Program-made: the position numbers and the translations under genes
Shown here: positions 18,214 through 27,098 of the stretch, piece by piece
How positions within the stretch are numbered: position 1 is the stretch's first letter
Layout: every line of letters begins with the position of its first letter
The notes under the pieces: generated by a model
The model's input: the letters and a program-made list of their open reading frames with translations, nothing else
What the model was told of the DNA's origin: nothing
Databases searched by the model: none
Assembly (NCBI RefSeq): GCF_001976065.1
Contig: NZ_MNAH01000005.1
Span: 1-64,000, forward strand
Length of the DNA stretch: 64,000 bases
DNA from: Pseudomonas putida
GTDB taxonomy: Bacteria > Pseudomonadota > Gammaproteobacteria > Pseudomonadales > Pseudomonadaceae
Direction: 5' to 3'

Positions 18214-18813
18214 ATGAGTGCTTCCCATCGCCGTCCGGTCCCGTTGCCCAAGGCCTATCGCCTGCTCAATCACGGCCCGACCGTACTGGTCAGCGCGGCC
18301 CATGGTGGACAGCGCAATATCATGGCGGCAGCCTGGGCGATGCCGCTGGATTTCGAGCCGCCAAAAATCGCCGTGGTCCTGGACAAGTCCACCTGGACCC
18401 GTCAGCTGCTGGAAGCCTCGGCCACCTTCGTGCTGAACGTTCCCTGTGCAGCCCAGGCCGATATCGTGCAGACCGTCGGCTCGACCTCTGGCCTGGAACT
18501 GACCCGGGATCAGGGGCGCGACAAGTTCCAGGTCTATGGCCTGCCGACCTTCGACGCTGAGTTGATCGATGCGCCGATGCTCGACGGCTGTGTCGCCTGG
18601 CTGGAATGCCGGCTGTTGCCGGAACCCGACAATCATCAGCAATACGATCTGTTCCTGGCCGAAGTGATTGCCGCCCAGGCCGACGAGCGCGTGTTCAGCG
18701 ACGGTCGCTGGCATTTCGAGGGCCAGGACGCGTTGCGCACCTTGCACCACGTCGCTGGTGGGCATTTCCTGACCATTGGCGAGCCGCTGGACGGCAAGAC
18801 CTTGCAGCCGTAA
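18214..18813 (+). CDS. Flavin reductase-like FMN-binding protein
   Basis: 199-residue protein of the flavin reductase/split-barrel FMN-binding family. It opens with PVPLPKAYRLLNHGPTVLVS and has the NIMAAAWAMPLDFEPPKIAV strand pair and the LVP-like FVLNVP segment usual in this family. A consensus AGGAG lies 10 bases before ATG 18214. It lies 47 bases before ddl and may share its transcript. The physiological partner (oxygenase or other acceptor) is unknown. Confidence 0.85.
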   Translation: MSASHRRPVPLPKAYRLLNHGPTVLVSAAHGGQRNIMAAAWAMPLDFEPPKIAVVLDKSTWTRQLLEASATFVLNVPCAAQADIVQTVGSTSGLELTRDQGRDKFQVYGLPTFDAELIDAPMLDGCVAWLECRLLPEPDNHQQYDLFLAEVIAAQADERVFSDGRWHFEGQDALRTLHHVAGGHFLTIGEPLDGKTLQP

Positions 18814-18860
18814 CGTGGCGGCTATCCGGGTTGCATGCACATCCATCATGAGGTCAGGCA

Positions 18861-19955
18861 ATGAGTAAACTGCGTGTGGGCGTTATTTTTGGCGGTCGTT
18901 CGGCCGAGCACGAGGTGTCGCTGCAGTCGGCAAAGAACATTGTCGATGCACTGGATCGCTCACGCTTCGAGCCAGTACTGATCGGCATCGACAAGCAAGG
19001 CCACTGGCACCTCAACGATCCCTCGAATTTCCTGCTGAACCAGGAGAACCCGGCCCTGATCGCGCTTAATCAATCCAATCGCGAATTGGCCGTGGTTCCG
19101 GGCAAGGCCCGCCAGCAACTGGTGGAAACCACCGGGCCCGAGCTGCTGGGCCATGTCGATGTGATTTTCCCGATCGTGCACGGCACCCTGGGCGAAGACG
19201 GTTGCCTGCAGGGCCTGCTGCGCATGGCCGACTTGCCGTTTGTCGGTTCCGATGTGCTCGGTTCGGCGGTCTGCATGGACAAGGACATCAGCAAGCGCCT
19301 GTTGCGCGATGCCGGCCTGGCCGTCACGCCGTTTGTCACCCTGACCCGCGCCAGCGCCGCGCGCACGGGTTTCGCCGAGGTCAGCGGCAAGCTCGGCCTG
19401 CCGCTGTTCGTCAAGCCGGCCAACCAGGGTTCTTCCGTCGGTGTGAGCAAGGTGGCCGACGAAGCCGAATACGTGGCGGCGGTCGAGCTGGCATTGGGCT
19501 TCGATGAAAAGGTGCTGATCGAGTCGGCGGTCAAGGGACGTGAGATCGAATGCGCGGTACTGGGCAACGAAGAGGCCATCGCCAGCGGTTGTGGCGAGAT
19601 CGTGGTGCACAGCGGATTTTACTCTTACGACAGCAAGTACATCGACGAAAAGGCCGCGCAGGTGGTGGTTCCGGCCCAGATCAGCGTCGAAGCCAGCGAG
19701 CGCATTCGCGCCATGGCCGTTGAGGCGTTCCAGGTGCTGGGCTGCTCCGGGCTGGCGCGGGTCGATGTGTTCTTGACCGAGAGCGGCGAAGTGCTGATCA
19801 ACGAGATCAATTCGCTGCCGGGGTTCACCCGGATCAGCATGTACCCGAAGCTGTGGCAGGCCGCCGGCATGAGCTACAGCGAACTGGTCACGCGCCTGAT
19901 AGACCTGGCCCTGGCGAAACACCAGGCTCGGCAGGCGTTGAAAATCAGTCGTTGA
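18861..19955 (+). CDS. ddlA: D-alanine--D-alanine ligase (DdlA type)
   Basis: ATP-grasp ligase making the D-Ala-D-Ala dipeptide for peptidoglycan. 364 residues, equal to E. coli DdlA and longer than DdlB (about 306). FGGRSAEHEVSLQSA at the start, HGTLGEDGCLQG, the ATP-grasp loop KPANQGSSVGVSK and EINSLPGFT near the end are all present. ATG 18861 has GAGG 8 bases upstream. It is outside the mur-fts cluster, so it is probably the second, DdlA-type, ligase of the cell. Confidence 0.93.
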   Translation: MSKLRVGVIFGGRSAEHEVSLQSAKNIVDALDRSRFEPVLIGIDKQGHWHLNDPSNFLLNQENPALIALNQSNRELAVVPGKARQQLVETTGPELLGHVDVIFPIVHGTLGEDGCLQGLLRMADLPFVGSDVLGSAVCMDKDISKRLLRDAGLAVTPFVTLTRASAARTGFAEVSGKLGLPLFVKPANQGSSVGVSKVADEAEYVAAVELALGFDEKVLIESAVKGREIECAVLGNEEAIASGCGEIVVHSGFYSYDSKYIDEKAAQVVVPAQISVEASERIRAMAVEAFQVLGCSGLARVDVFLTESGEVLINEINSLPGFTRISMYPKLWQAAGMSYSELVTRLIDLALAKHQARQALKISR

Positions 19956-19961
19956 GTGGGC

Positions 19962-19992
19962 AGGGCCTGCCTGCACCCAGGCAGGCCCTTTC
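19962..19992. terminator. Terminator between ddlA and ggt
   Basis: AGGGCCTGCCTG and CAGGCAGGCCCT form a 12-bp perfect stem with a CACC loop, followed by TTTC. It lies just after the ddlA stop and before the convergent ggt stop. Confidence 0.75.
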
Positions 19993-20006
19993 CCGCAGCA
20001 GGCGAC

Positions 20007-21839
20007 TCAATCCCCCAAGGCTTCCCCTTCACGCCGAGGATCGGCGCCACCGGCCAGCGACGCCTTCCCCTGTGCATCCTTGACCCGGACGATCGCCTGG
20101 GTGCCGCTGGTCATGTCGATTTCATTGACGGTGTGGCCCTTGTCCTTGAGTGCCTGGATCAGCGTCGCGCTGAACTGCCCGGTTTCCAGTTCGGTCGGGC
20201 CATTTCGACTGCCGAAGTTGGGCAGGTTGATCGCCGCCTGCGGATCGAGTTGCCAGTCGAGCAGGCCGATGGTGGATTTGGCCACGTACTCGATGATCTG
20301 CGAACCACCGGGCGATCCGATGCTGGCGAGGAATTCACCGCTGTGGCGATCGAAGATCAGCGTGGGGGCCATGGAGGAGCGCGGACGCTTGCCGGGTTCG
20401 ACGCGGTTGGCGACTTTCCGTCCGTTCTCTTCGGGAATGAACGAGAAGTCGGTCATTTCGTTGTTGAGCAGGAAACCCTGGACCATCAGGTGCGAGCCGA
20501 ACGCGGATTCGATGGTGGTGGTCATGGACACCGCACCGCCTTCGTCATCGACCGCCACCACTTGTGAGGTGGAAATTCGCAGGGGCGAGCGGTCTGGCGC
20601 GTAGGCGACCTGGATGCCCGGTGGCGTACCGGGTTTCGCCGTGCCCATGCTGCGCTCGCCGACCAGCGCAGCCCGGCTGGCCAGGTAGGCCGGGTCAACC
20701 AGGCCCTTGACGGGCACCGGGACGAAGTCCGAGTCGGCCACGTACTGCGCACGATCGGCATAGGCCAGGCGCTCGGCCTCGCTGATCAGGTGCACGGCCT
20801 CGGCGGTCGGTTCGAAGCCGGCAGTGGTGCCGGTTTTCACCGGTTGCATCGGCGCCAGGGCCCAGCGCTTATCGCGCGTCTCCAGCGCTTGCAGGGTGCC
20901 GAGGATCTGCGCCATGGCGATCCCGCCCGACGACGGTGGCGGCATGCCACAGACTTGCCAGCGCTTGTAGTCGGTACACAAGGGCGCGCGTTCCTTGGCG
21001 CTGTAGTTGGCCAGGTCGCTCAGCGACAGGCTGCCAGGGTTGGCGTGGCCCTGGACCTTGGCCACGATCTCTTGCGCAACGGGCCCTTTGTACAAGGCAT
21101 CCGGTCCTTCCCTGGCAATGCGTCGCAACACCGCGGCCAGGGGCGGATTTTTCAACAGCGTGCCGCTGGCTTTCGGGCTGCCATCGGCATTGAGGAAATA
21201 TGCTGACATCTCAGCAGAGCGCCTCAGAGACGAATCCGCGGCGATCAGCCGATGCAGGCGGGGCGAGATGACAAAGCCTTTTTCCGCGAGCTCGATGGCG
21301 GGTTCGAAGAGCTGCGCCCACGGCAGGCGACCGTGTTTTTGATGGGCCAGTTCCAGGGCTCGCAATACCCCCGGGGTCCCCACTGAGCGCCCGCCAATCA
21401 CTGCCTGGGTAAACGTCATCGGTTGGCCATCGGCCTGCAGGAATAGCCTCTCGGTGGCGCCGGCCGGGGCGGTTTCACGCCCGTCGTAAGTGCGCACCGA
21501 CTGGCCATCCCAGAGCACGATCAACGCGCCACCACCAATGCCTGAAGACTGCGGCTCGACGAGCGTCAGTACCGCTTGCATCGCAATTGCGGCATCGATG
21601 GCCGAACCGCCCCGTCGCAGCATCTCCCGACCGGCTTCGGCCGCCAAGGGGTTGGCGGCGGCCGCCATGTGCCTGGAGGCGTGTCGGGTCTGCAGGTCGG
21701 TGCGATATCCGGAGGCGCTTTCCGGTGCGGCCGGCAGCGTCGGTGCCGACGCGTTGTGGCAGGCGCCAAGGGTCAGCGCGGTAAAGATCAGCGCGAGGGC
21801 TGGCAGGCGAATGCGACTCGTGTGGGAGGCTGAGAACAT
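20007..21839 (-). CDS. ggt: Gamma-glutamyltransferase, lipoprotein form
   Basis: Ntn-hydrolase that cleaves or transfers the gamma-glutamyl group of glutathione and related peptides. 610 residues from ATG 21839 (GGAG upstream). The N-terminus is a lipoprotein signal with lipobox LGAC near residue 27, so the enzyme is probably membrane-anchored in the periplasm. The region before the autocleavage site and the nucleophile Thr (STSQVVAVDDEGGAVS) is present, as is GSPGGSQI near the C-terminus. Divergent from the DUF2817 peptidase gene. Confidence 0.9.
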   Translation of the reverse strand: MFSASHTSRIRLPALALIFTALTLGACHNASAPTLPAAPESASGYRTDLQTRHASRHMAAAANPLAAEAGREMLRRGGSAIDAAIAMQAVLTLVEPQSSGIGGGALIVLWDGQSVRTYDGRETAPAGATERLFLQADGQPMTFTQAVIGGRSVGTPGVLRALELAHQKHGRLPWAQLFEPAIELAEKGFVISPRLHRLIAADSSLRRSAEMSAYFLNADGSPKASGTLLKNPPLAAVLRRIAREGPDALYKGPVAQEIVAKVQGHANPGSLSLSDLANYSAKERAPLCTDYKRWQVCGMPPPSSGGIAMAQILGTLQALETRDKRWALAPMQPVKTGTTAGFEPTAEAVHLISEAERLAYADRAQYVADSDFVPVPVKGLVDPAYLASRAALVGERSMGTAKPGTPPGIQVAYAPDRSPLRISTSQVVAVDDEGGAVSMTTTIESAFGSHLMVQGFLLNNEMTDFSFIPEENGRKVANRVEPGKRPRSSMAPTLIFDRHSGEFLASIGSPGGSQIIEYVAKSTIGLLDWQLDPQAAINLPNFGSRNGPTELETGQFSATLIQALKDKGHTVNEIDMTSGTQAIVRVKDAQGKASLAGGADPRREGEALGD

Positions 21840-21992
21840 GGGGCACTCCGTCCGTTGGATAAATGTACCGGCGACTGTATCGGCGACCTTGTAGTGACGC
21901 AAACAAGAAGGCGCGGTTGCCCTTCATCAATCGACGGAATTTCGGTAGGGTCGTTGCCAGCGATCAGGCCAGAAGACCTACAAGAGGCAGAC

Positions 21993-23102
21993 ATGCAGAG
22001 CGAGTTTCCAACCCAGCCGAGCTACCGTTCCCAGCGCGAACAATTCCTGGCGGCGGCAACCGCGGCCGGCGCGACGCTGAGCGAGTACCTCCATCCACTC
22101 AAGGGACCCTCAGGCGAAGCCCTGGCCACCGATGTGGCGGTGCTTGGTGATCCTGGCGCCAAACGCCTGCTGATCACGCTGAGTGGCACTCACGGGGTAG
22201 AGGGCTTCTATGGCTCGGGTTGCCAGATAAAGTGGCTGCAGGAACTCGGCAAGCGCTCGTTGCCGGCCGATGTCGCGGTGGTGATGATTCATGCGATCAA
22301 TCCCTGGGGCATGGCGTGGCTGCGCCGGGTCAACGAAGACAACATCGACCTCAATCGCAATCACCTGGATTTCGCCGGTGCATTACCGGACAACCAGGCT
22401 TATGACGCGCTGCATGAGATCTATGCCTGCAGCCAGTTGCGCGGGCCCGAGCGTGACCGCGTCGATGCCTTGCTCGACGAGCAGATCCGCCTGCATGGCT
22501 GGCCCGCGGTCATGTCGGTTGTCGAAGGTGGCCAGCATGCGCATGCGGATGGATTGTTCTACGGCGGAGTGGGCCCCAGCTGGTCGAACCGCACCTTGCA
22601 GCAGATTGTGCAAAGACACGTGGCCCATGCGGACGTTGCGCTGTGTTTCGACTTGCACACCGGTGCCGGGGAGTACGGTCATCCGATGTTGCTGACGATC
22701 ACCCAGGCGCCGTACCCGGCGTTGGCCGATGCCCAGGCGATCTATGGCCCGTGGCTCTACACCCTGCACACCGGTGCCGATACCCTGAGCGAAACCGGCG
22801 TGGCGGCGACGGCCACCGGCTACACCTCGCAAGCCTTGATCGATGCGCTGCCGCAGGTACGGTTGATGCCCTTTGTCATCGAGTGCGGGACTTATCCGGG
22901 ACCGGACGTGCATCGGCATTTGCGCGATGACCATTGGCTGCATCTGCACGGTGATGTCCACGATGGCGTAGGGCGAGAGATCAAGTTGAACCTGCTTGAA
23001 CAGTTCTATCCCGCCGACAGCGATTGGCAGGCCATGGTCTGGTTGCGCACCTGGCAAATCTGGGAGCGGGCGTTGAACGCCTTGCCGACGCTGGCGGCCT
23101 GA
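21993..23102 (+). CDS. DUF2817 / M14-like metallopeptidase
   Basis: 369-residue protein of the DUF2817 family, related to zinc carboxypeptidases (M14). Metal-ligand candidates are visible: SGTHGVEGFYGSG (His, Glu near residue 68), NIDLNRNHLDF (Asn-Arg substrate motif), FDLHTGAGEYG (third His) and FVIECGT (catalytic Glu). No signal peptide, so probably cytoplasmic. ATG 21993 follows AGAGG. It is divergent from ggt, so both may act in peptide or amide salvage; that link is inference. Confidence 0.82.
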   Translation: MQSEFPTQPSYRSQREQFLAAATAAGATLSEYLHPLKGPSGEALATDVAVLGDPGAKRLLITLSGTHGVEGFYGSGCQIKWLQELGKRSLPADVAVVMIHAINPWGMAWLRRVNEDNIDLNRNHLDFAGALPDNQAYDALHEIYACSQLRGPERDRVDALLDEQIRLHGWPAVMSVVEGGQHAHADGLFYGGVGPSWSNRTLQQIVQRHVAHADVALCFDLHTGAGEYGHPMLLTITQAPYPALADAQAIYGPWLYTLHTGADTLSETGVAATATGYTSQALIDALPQVRLMPFVIECGTYPGPDVHRHLRDDHWLHLHGDVHDGVGREIKLNLLEQFYPADSDWQAMVWLRTWQIWERALNALPTLAA

Positions 23103-23153
23103 GGCGATGCGGTTGAGGGAAGGGCTCGACCGCAGTGCATTTTCTTGAGGCAT

Positions 23154-23187
23154 AAAAAAACGGCCTACCTTTCGGTAAGCCGTTTTT
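23154..23187 (-). terminator. Terminator of tRNA-Met
   Basis: On the minus strand CGGCTTACC pairs with GGTAGGCCG (one mismatch) around a GAAA loop and is followed by seven Us, directly downstream of the tRNA-Met gene. On the plus strand it is followed by five Ts and may also end the peptidase gene. Confidence 0.85.
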
Positions 23188-23193
23188 AGCACT

Positions 23194-23270
23194 TGGTGGC
23201 TACACAGGGACTTGAACCCCGGACCCCAGCATTATGAATGCTATGCTCTAACCAACTGAGCTATGTAGCC
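23194..23270 (-). tRNA. tRNA-Met (CAU), elongator type
   Basis: 77-base cloverleaf with encoded CCA. Acceptor GGCTACA pairs with TGTAGCC; the D arm GCTCAGTTGGTTAGAGC and T arm GGGGTTCAAGTCCC are standard; the anticodon loop TTCATAA holds CAT. A fully paired first acceptor pair (G-C) marks an elongator rather than the initiator tRNA. A tRNA-Ile2 (lysidine-modified CAU) is a formal alternative. Confidence 0.93.
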
Positions 23271-23282
23271 AAGATGGCGCGC

Positions 23283-23311
23283 ATTATTCACCGGTATCGG
23301 AGATGCGTCAA
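23283..23311 (-). promoter_or_regulatory. Sigma-70 promoter of tRNA-Met
   Basis: On the minus strand TTGACG (plus-strand 23306-23311) and AATAAT (23283-23288) are separated by 17 bases, ending 12 bases before the mature tRNA 5' end. Position and spacing fit a strong housekeeping promoter. Confidence 0.75.
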
Positions 23312-23512
23312 GCGTAAATTTAAAATATTTCTCTACACTTTCAACCGCTTATCTTCCCGAGCCGAAAAGTCGGGGCGGAGGAGGGCATTGATCGACCTGA
23401 AATCTTCCGAATACCGAGGTCGTTAGCAGGCTAAGGGGATGGCGCTGCCGCAGCGAAAAATGGCACATTGGTGCATCTGCCCCTGTGCACCTCTTTGTTT
23501 TTCGGAATTTTC

Positions 23513-24730
23513 ATGGCAATCAGCAACGTTCAGTCCGCCACTGCGGCGGCGCCCGCGACCTCGCAAGGAAGCCCTCTGGTCATGCGCATCATTGGCGCAG
23601 TGGCACTGGCGCACCTGATCAACGACTTGATCCAATCGGTGCTGCCGTCGATCTACCCGATGCTCAAGGCCAACTATGGCCTGACGTTCACCCAGGTCGG
23701 CCTGATCACCCTGACCTTCCAGCTCACCGCTTCGCTGCTGCAACCCTGGGTCGGCTACCACACCGACCGCCATCCCAAGCCCTGGCTGTTGCCGGCTGGT
23801 ACGGTCTGCACCTTGATCGGCATCGTGATGATGTCGGTGGTCGGCAGCTTCCCGCTGATCCTGCTGGCGGCGGGCTTGATCGGCATTGGCTCCTCGACCT
23901 TCCATCCGGAAGCTTCCCGTGTGGCCCGACTGGCCTCGGGTGGGCGATTTGGCCTGGCGCAATCGACCTTTCAGGTCGGCGGTAACGCGGGCTCGGCTTT
24001 TGGTCCGTTACTGGCGGCAGCGATCATCATCCCCTACGGCCAGGGTAACGTCGCCTGGTTCGGTTTGTTCGCGGTGTTTGCACTGTTCGTGCTGTACCGG
24101 ATCAGCCGCTGGTACGCCAACCACTTGAACCTGTTCAAGCTCAAGCAGGGCCAGGCTGCGACCCACGGCCTGTCCAAGGGGCGGGTGACCAGCGCACTGG
24201 TGGTGCTCGGGCTGCTGGTGTTCTCCAAGTACTTCTACATGTCCAGCCTCACCAGTTACTTCACGTTCTACCTGATCGAGAAGTTCGACCTGTCGGTGGC
24301 CAGCTCGCAACTGCACCTGTTCCTGTTTCTCGGTGCGGTGGCCGCAGGGACATTCTTTGGCGGGCCCATCGGCGACAAGATCGGGCGTAAGGCGGTGATC
24401 TGGTTCTCGATCCTCGGGGTTGCACCCTTCACCTTGCTACTGCCCCATGTGGACCTCTTCTGGACCACTGTCCTCAGCGTGGTCATCGGCTTCATCCTCG
24501 CCTCGGCCTTCTCGGCCATCGTGGTGTACGCCCAGGAGCTGGTGCCGGGTAACGTCGGGATGATTGCCGGGGTGTTCTTCGGCCTGATGTTCGGTTTCGG
24601 CGGGATTGGCGCGGCCCTGCTGGGGCACCTGGCGGACATCCACGGCATCGAATACGTGTACTTCCTCTGTTCGTTCCTGCCGTTGCTGGGCGTATTGGCG
24701 ATTTTCCTGCCGCGTACCAAAAAGGCCTGA
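23513..24730 (+). CDS. MFS efflux transporter, Fsr (fosmidomycin resistance) family
   Basis: 405 residues with twelve predicted membrane helices. The sequence ALAHLINDLIQSVLPSIYPM at the start and GIGSSTFHPEASRVAR in helix 4-5 match the Fsr family of drug:H+ antiporters, known in E. coli for fosmidomycin efflux. ATG 23513 (MAISNVQS) is chosen; an upstream in-frame extension to 23468 has no support. It stands alone between tRNA-Met and the ycaO gene. Natural substrate unknown. Confidence 0.85.
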   Translation: MAISNVQSATAAAPATSQGSPLVMRIIGAVALAHLINDLIQSVLPSIYPMLKANYGLTFTQVGLITLTFQLTASLLQPWVGYHTDRHPKPWLLPAGTVCTLIGIVMMSVVGSFPLILLAAGLIGIGSSTFHPEASRVARLASGGRFGLAQSTFQVGGNAGSAFGPLLAAAIIIPYGQGNVAWFGLFAVFALFVLYRISRWYANHLNLFKLKQGQAATHGLSKGRVTSALVVLGLLVFSKYFYMSSLTSYFTFYLIEKFDLSVASSQLHLFLFLGAVAAGTFFGGPIGDKIGRKAVIWFSILGVAPFTLLLPHVDLFWTTVLSVVIGFILASAFSAIVVYAQELVPGNVGMIAGVFFGLMFGFGGIGAALLGHLADIHGIEYVYFLCSFLPLLGVLAIFLPRTKKA

Positions 24731-24830
24731 TTACACCCCGCGTAGCCGCAAGGGTGAGCTTGGACAAGACTTCCGGCTGAAAAGCCGGATAATGGCGGCC
24801 ATTCGTTTGCTCGTTATTCTGGTACCCCGC

Positions 24831-27032
24831 ATGGAAATCAAGGTCAATTTTCTCGACAACCTTCGACTTGAAGCCAAGTTCGATGACTTCACCGTGGTGG
24901 CCGATCAACCTATCCGCTACAAGGGCGATGGTTCGGCCCCCGGTCCGTTCGACTACTTCCTGGCTTCGTCGGCGTTGTGTGCGGCGTATTTCGTGAAGTT
25001 GTACTGCGACACCCGCAACATTCCCACCGATAACATCCGCCTGTCGCAGAACAACATTGTCGACCCGGAAAATCGCTACAACCAGATTTTCAAGATTCAG
25101 GTTGAGTTGCCGGCCGATATCTCCGACAAGGACCGCCAGGGCATCTTGCGTTCCATCGACCGCTGCACCGTGAAAAAAGTGGTGCAGGCCGGGCCTGAGT
25201 TTGTGATTGAGGAGGTGGAAAACCTCGATGCCGATGCCCAGGCATTGCTGATGCCAGCTTCCACGTCAGGTTCAGAAGCGGGCACCTACATCGTCGGCAA
25301 GGACCTGCCGCTGGAACAGACCATCGCCAACATGTCGGGCATCCTGGCCGGCCTGGGCATGAAGATTGAAATCGCCTCGTGGCGCAATATCGTGCCCAAC
25401 GTGTGGTCGCTGCATATCCGCGATGCGCACTCGCCGATGTGTTTCACCAATGGCAAGGGCGCCACCAAGGAAGGCGCGCTGGCATCGGCGCTGGGCGAGT
25501 TTATCGAGCGGCTGAACTGTAACTTTTTCTACAACGATCAGTTCTGGGGAGAAGACATCGCCAATGCGGCGTTTGTGCATTACCCGAACGAGCGCTGGTT
25601 CCAGCCTGGTCCCAAGGATGAACTGCCGGCGGAGATTCTCGACGAGTATTGCCTGCGAATCTTCAATCGCGATGGCGAACTGCGTGGCTCGCATCTGTTC
25701 GATACCAACTCGGGCAATGAAGAACGCGGCATCTGCTCGCTGCCGTACGTGCGCCAGTCGGACGGCGAGGTGGTGTATTTCCCATCCAACCTGATCGAAA
25801 ACCTGTACCTGAGCAACGGCATGAGTGCCGGCAATACCCTGGCCGAAGCGCAGGTGCAGTGCCTGTCGGAAATCTTCGAGCGCGCGGTCAAGCGCGAAAT
25901 CATCGAGGGCGAATTTGCCCTGCCGGATGTACCGGCCGAGGTGCTGGCGAAGTACCCCGGAATTCTCGCGGGTATCCAGGCGCTGGAAGAGCAGGGCTTC
26001 CCTGTGCTGGTCAAGGATGCATCCCTGGGCGGCGAATTCCCGGTGATGTGCGTCACCTTGATGAACCCGCGTACCGGTGGTGTGTTCGCCTCGTTCGGCG
26101 CGCACCCGAGCCTGGAAGTGGCGCTGGAGCGCAGCCTGACGGAATTGTTGCAGGGCCGCAGCTTCGAAGGCCTCAATGACCTGCCGCTGCCGACCTTTGA
26201 AGGTCATGCGGTGACCGAACCGAATAACTTCGTCGAGCACTTTATCGATTCGAGCGGCGTGGTGTCGTGGCGCTTCTTCAGTGCCCAGTCGGACTACGAA
26301 TTCGTCGAGTGGGACTTCTCCGGCCAGGGTGAAGACTCCAATGCCGAGGAAGCCGCGACCTTGTTCGGCATTCTCGAAGGCATGGGCAAGGAAGTGTACA
26401 TGGCGGTGTACGAGCACATCGGTGCAACGGCCTGCCGCATCCTGGTACCGGACTACTCGGAAATTTATCCGGTGGACGACCTGATCTGGGACAACACCAA
26501 CAAGGCGCTGTTTTTCCGCGAGGACATCCTCAACCTGCACAGCCTCGACAAGGCCGGCCTGAAGTCGCTGGTCAAGCGTCTGGAAGACAGCGAACTGGAC
26601 GACTACACCGACATCACCACCTTGATCGGCATCGAATTCGACGACAACACCGCCTGGGGTCAGTTGACGATCCTGGAGTTGAAGTTGCTGATCAATCTCG
26701 CCTTGCAGAAGTTTGAAGAGGCGAAAGAGCTGGTGGAAATGTTCCTGCAGTACAACGACAACACCGTCGAGCGCGGCTTGTTCTACCAGGCCGTGAACGT
26801 GGTGCTGGAAATGCAGCTGGACGAGGACCTGGAACTGGTCGATTACGAGGCCAACTTCCGCCGGATGTTCGGCAACGAGCGCATGGACGCCGCGATCGGC
26901 TCCGTGAACGGCAGCGTGCGCTTCTTCGGCTTGACGCCAACCAGCATGAAGCTGGAAGGGCTCGACCGGCACCTGCGCCTGATCGACAGCTACAAGAAAC
27001 TGCACTCGGCCCGCGCGAAAGTGGCCAGGTAA
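24831..27032 (+). CDS. ycaO: OsmC-YcaO fusion protein
   Basis: 733 residues in two parts. Residues 1-145 are an OsmC/Ohr-like domain (YKGDGSAPGPFDYFLASSALCAAYFVKLYC, one Cys at each of two places). From about residue 155 a YcaO domain follows with the ATP-binding pattern NGKGATKEGALASALGEFIERL and QCLSEIFERAVKREI. E. coli YcaO (586 residues), linked to beta-methylthiolation of ribosomal protein S12 with RimO, lacks the OsmC part. No peptide precursor, dehydrogenase or peptidase gene is next to it, so this is a stand-alone YcaO and not a bacteriocin cluster. ATG 24831 is preferred; 24792 is an alternative. Confidence 0.87.
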   Translation: MEIKVNFLDNLRLEAKFDDFTVVADQPIRYKGDGSAPGPFDYFLASSALCAAYFVKLYCDTRNIPTDNIRLSQNNIVDPENRYNQIFKIQVELPADISDKDRQGILRSIDRCTVKKVVQAGPEFVIEEVENLDADAQALLMPASTSGSEAGTYIVGKDLPLEQTIANMSGILAGLGMKIEIASWRNIVPNVWSLHIRDAHSPMCFTNGKGATKEGALASALGEFIERLNCNFFYNDQFWGEDIANAAFVHYPNERWFQPGPKDELPAEILDEYCLRIFNRDGELRGSHLFDTNSGNEERGICSLPYVRQSDGEVVYFPSNLIENLYLSNGMSAGNTLAEAQVQCLSEIFERAVKREIIEGEFALPDVPAEVLAKYPGILAGIQALEEQGFPVLVKDASLGGEFPVMCVTLMNPRTGGVFASFGAHPSLEVALERSLTELLQGRSFEGLNDLPLPTFEGHAVTEPNNFVEHFIDSSGVVSWRFFSAQSDYEFVEWDFSGQGEDSNAEEAATLFGILEGMGKEVYMAVYEHIGATACRILVPDYSEIYPVDDLIWDNTNKALFFREDILNLHSLDKAGLKSLVKRLEDSELDDYTDITTLIGIEFDDNTAWGQLTILELKLLINLALQKFEEAKELVEMFLQYNDNTVERGLFYQAVNVVLEMQLDEDLELVDYEANFRRMFGNERMDAAIGSVNGSVRFFGLTPTSMKLEGLDRHLRLIDSYKKLHSARAKVAR

Positions 27033-27051
27033 GCGGTTATATAGCGGCCAC

Positions 27052-27081
27052 AAAAAAAGCACCCGCGAGGGTGCTTTTTTT
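27052..27081. terminator. Bidirectional terminator between ycaO and ychF
   Basis: A 7-A run, GCACCC, a GCGA loop, GGGTGC and a 7-T run: a compact perfect terminator that works in both directions between two convergent genes. Confidence 0.92.
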
Positions 27082-27098
27082 GTTGAAGGCCTTGAGTG

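Noticed and set aside
24831..27032. Possible ribosomal-peptide (RiPP) biosynthetic cluster because of YcaO.
   Set aside because: No precursor peptide, dehydrogenase, protease or exporter dedicated to a RiPP lies next to it; the neighbours are an Fsr-type MFS gene and ychF.
25272..27062. A 596-codon minus-strand frame opposite ycaO.
   Set aside because: Antisense shadow; the OsmC-YcaO reading is complete and conserved on the plus strand.
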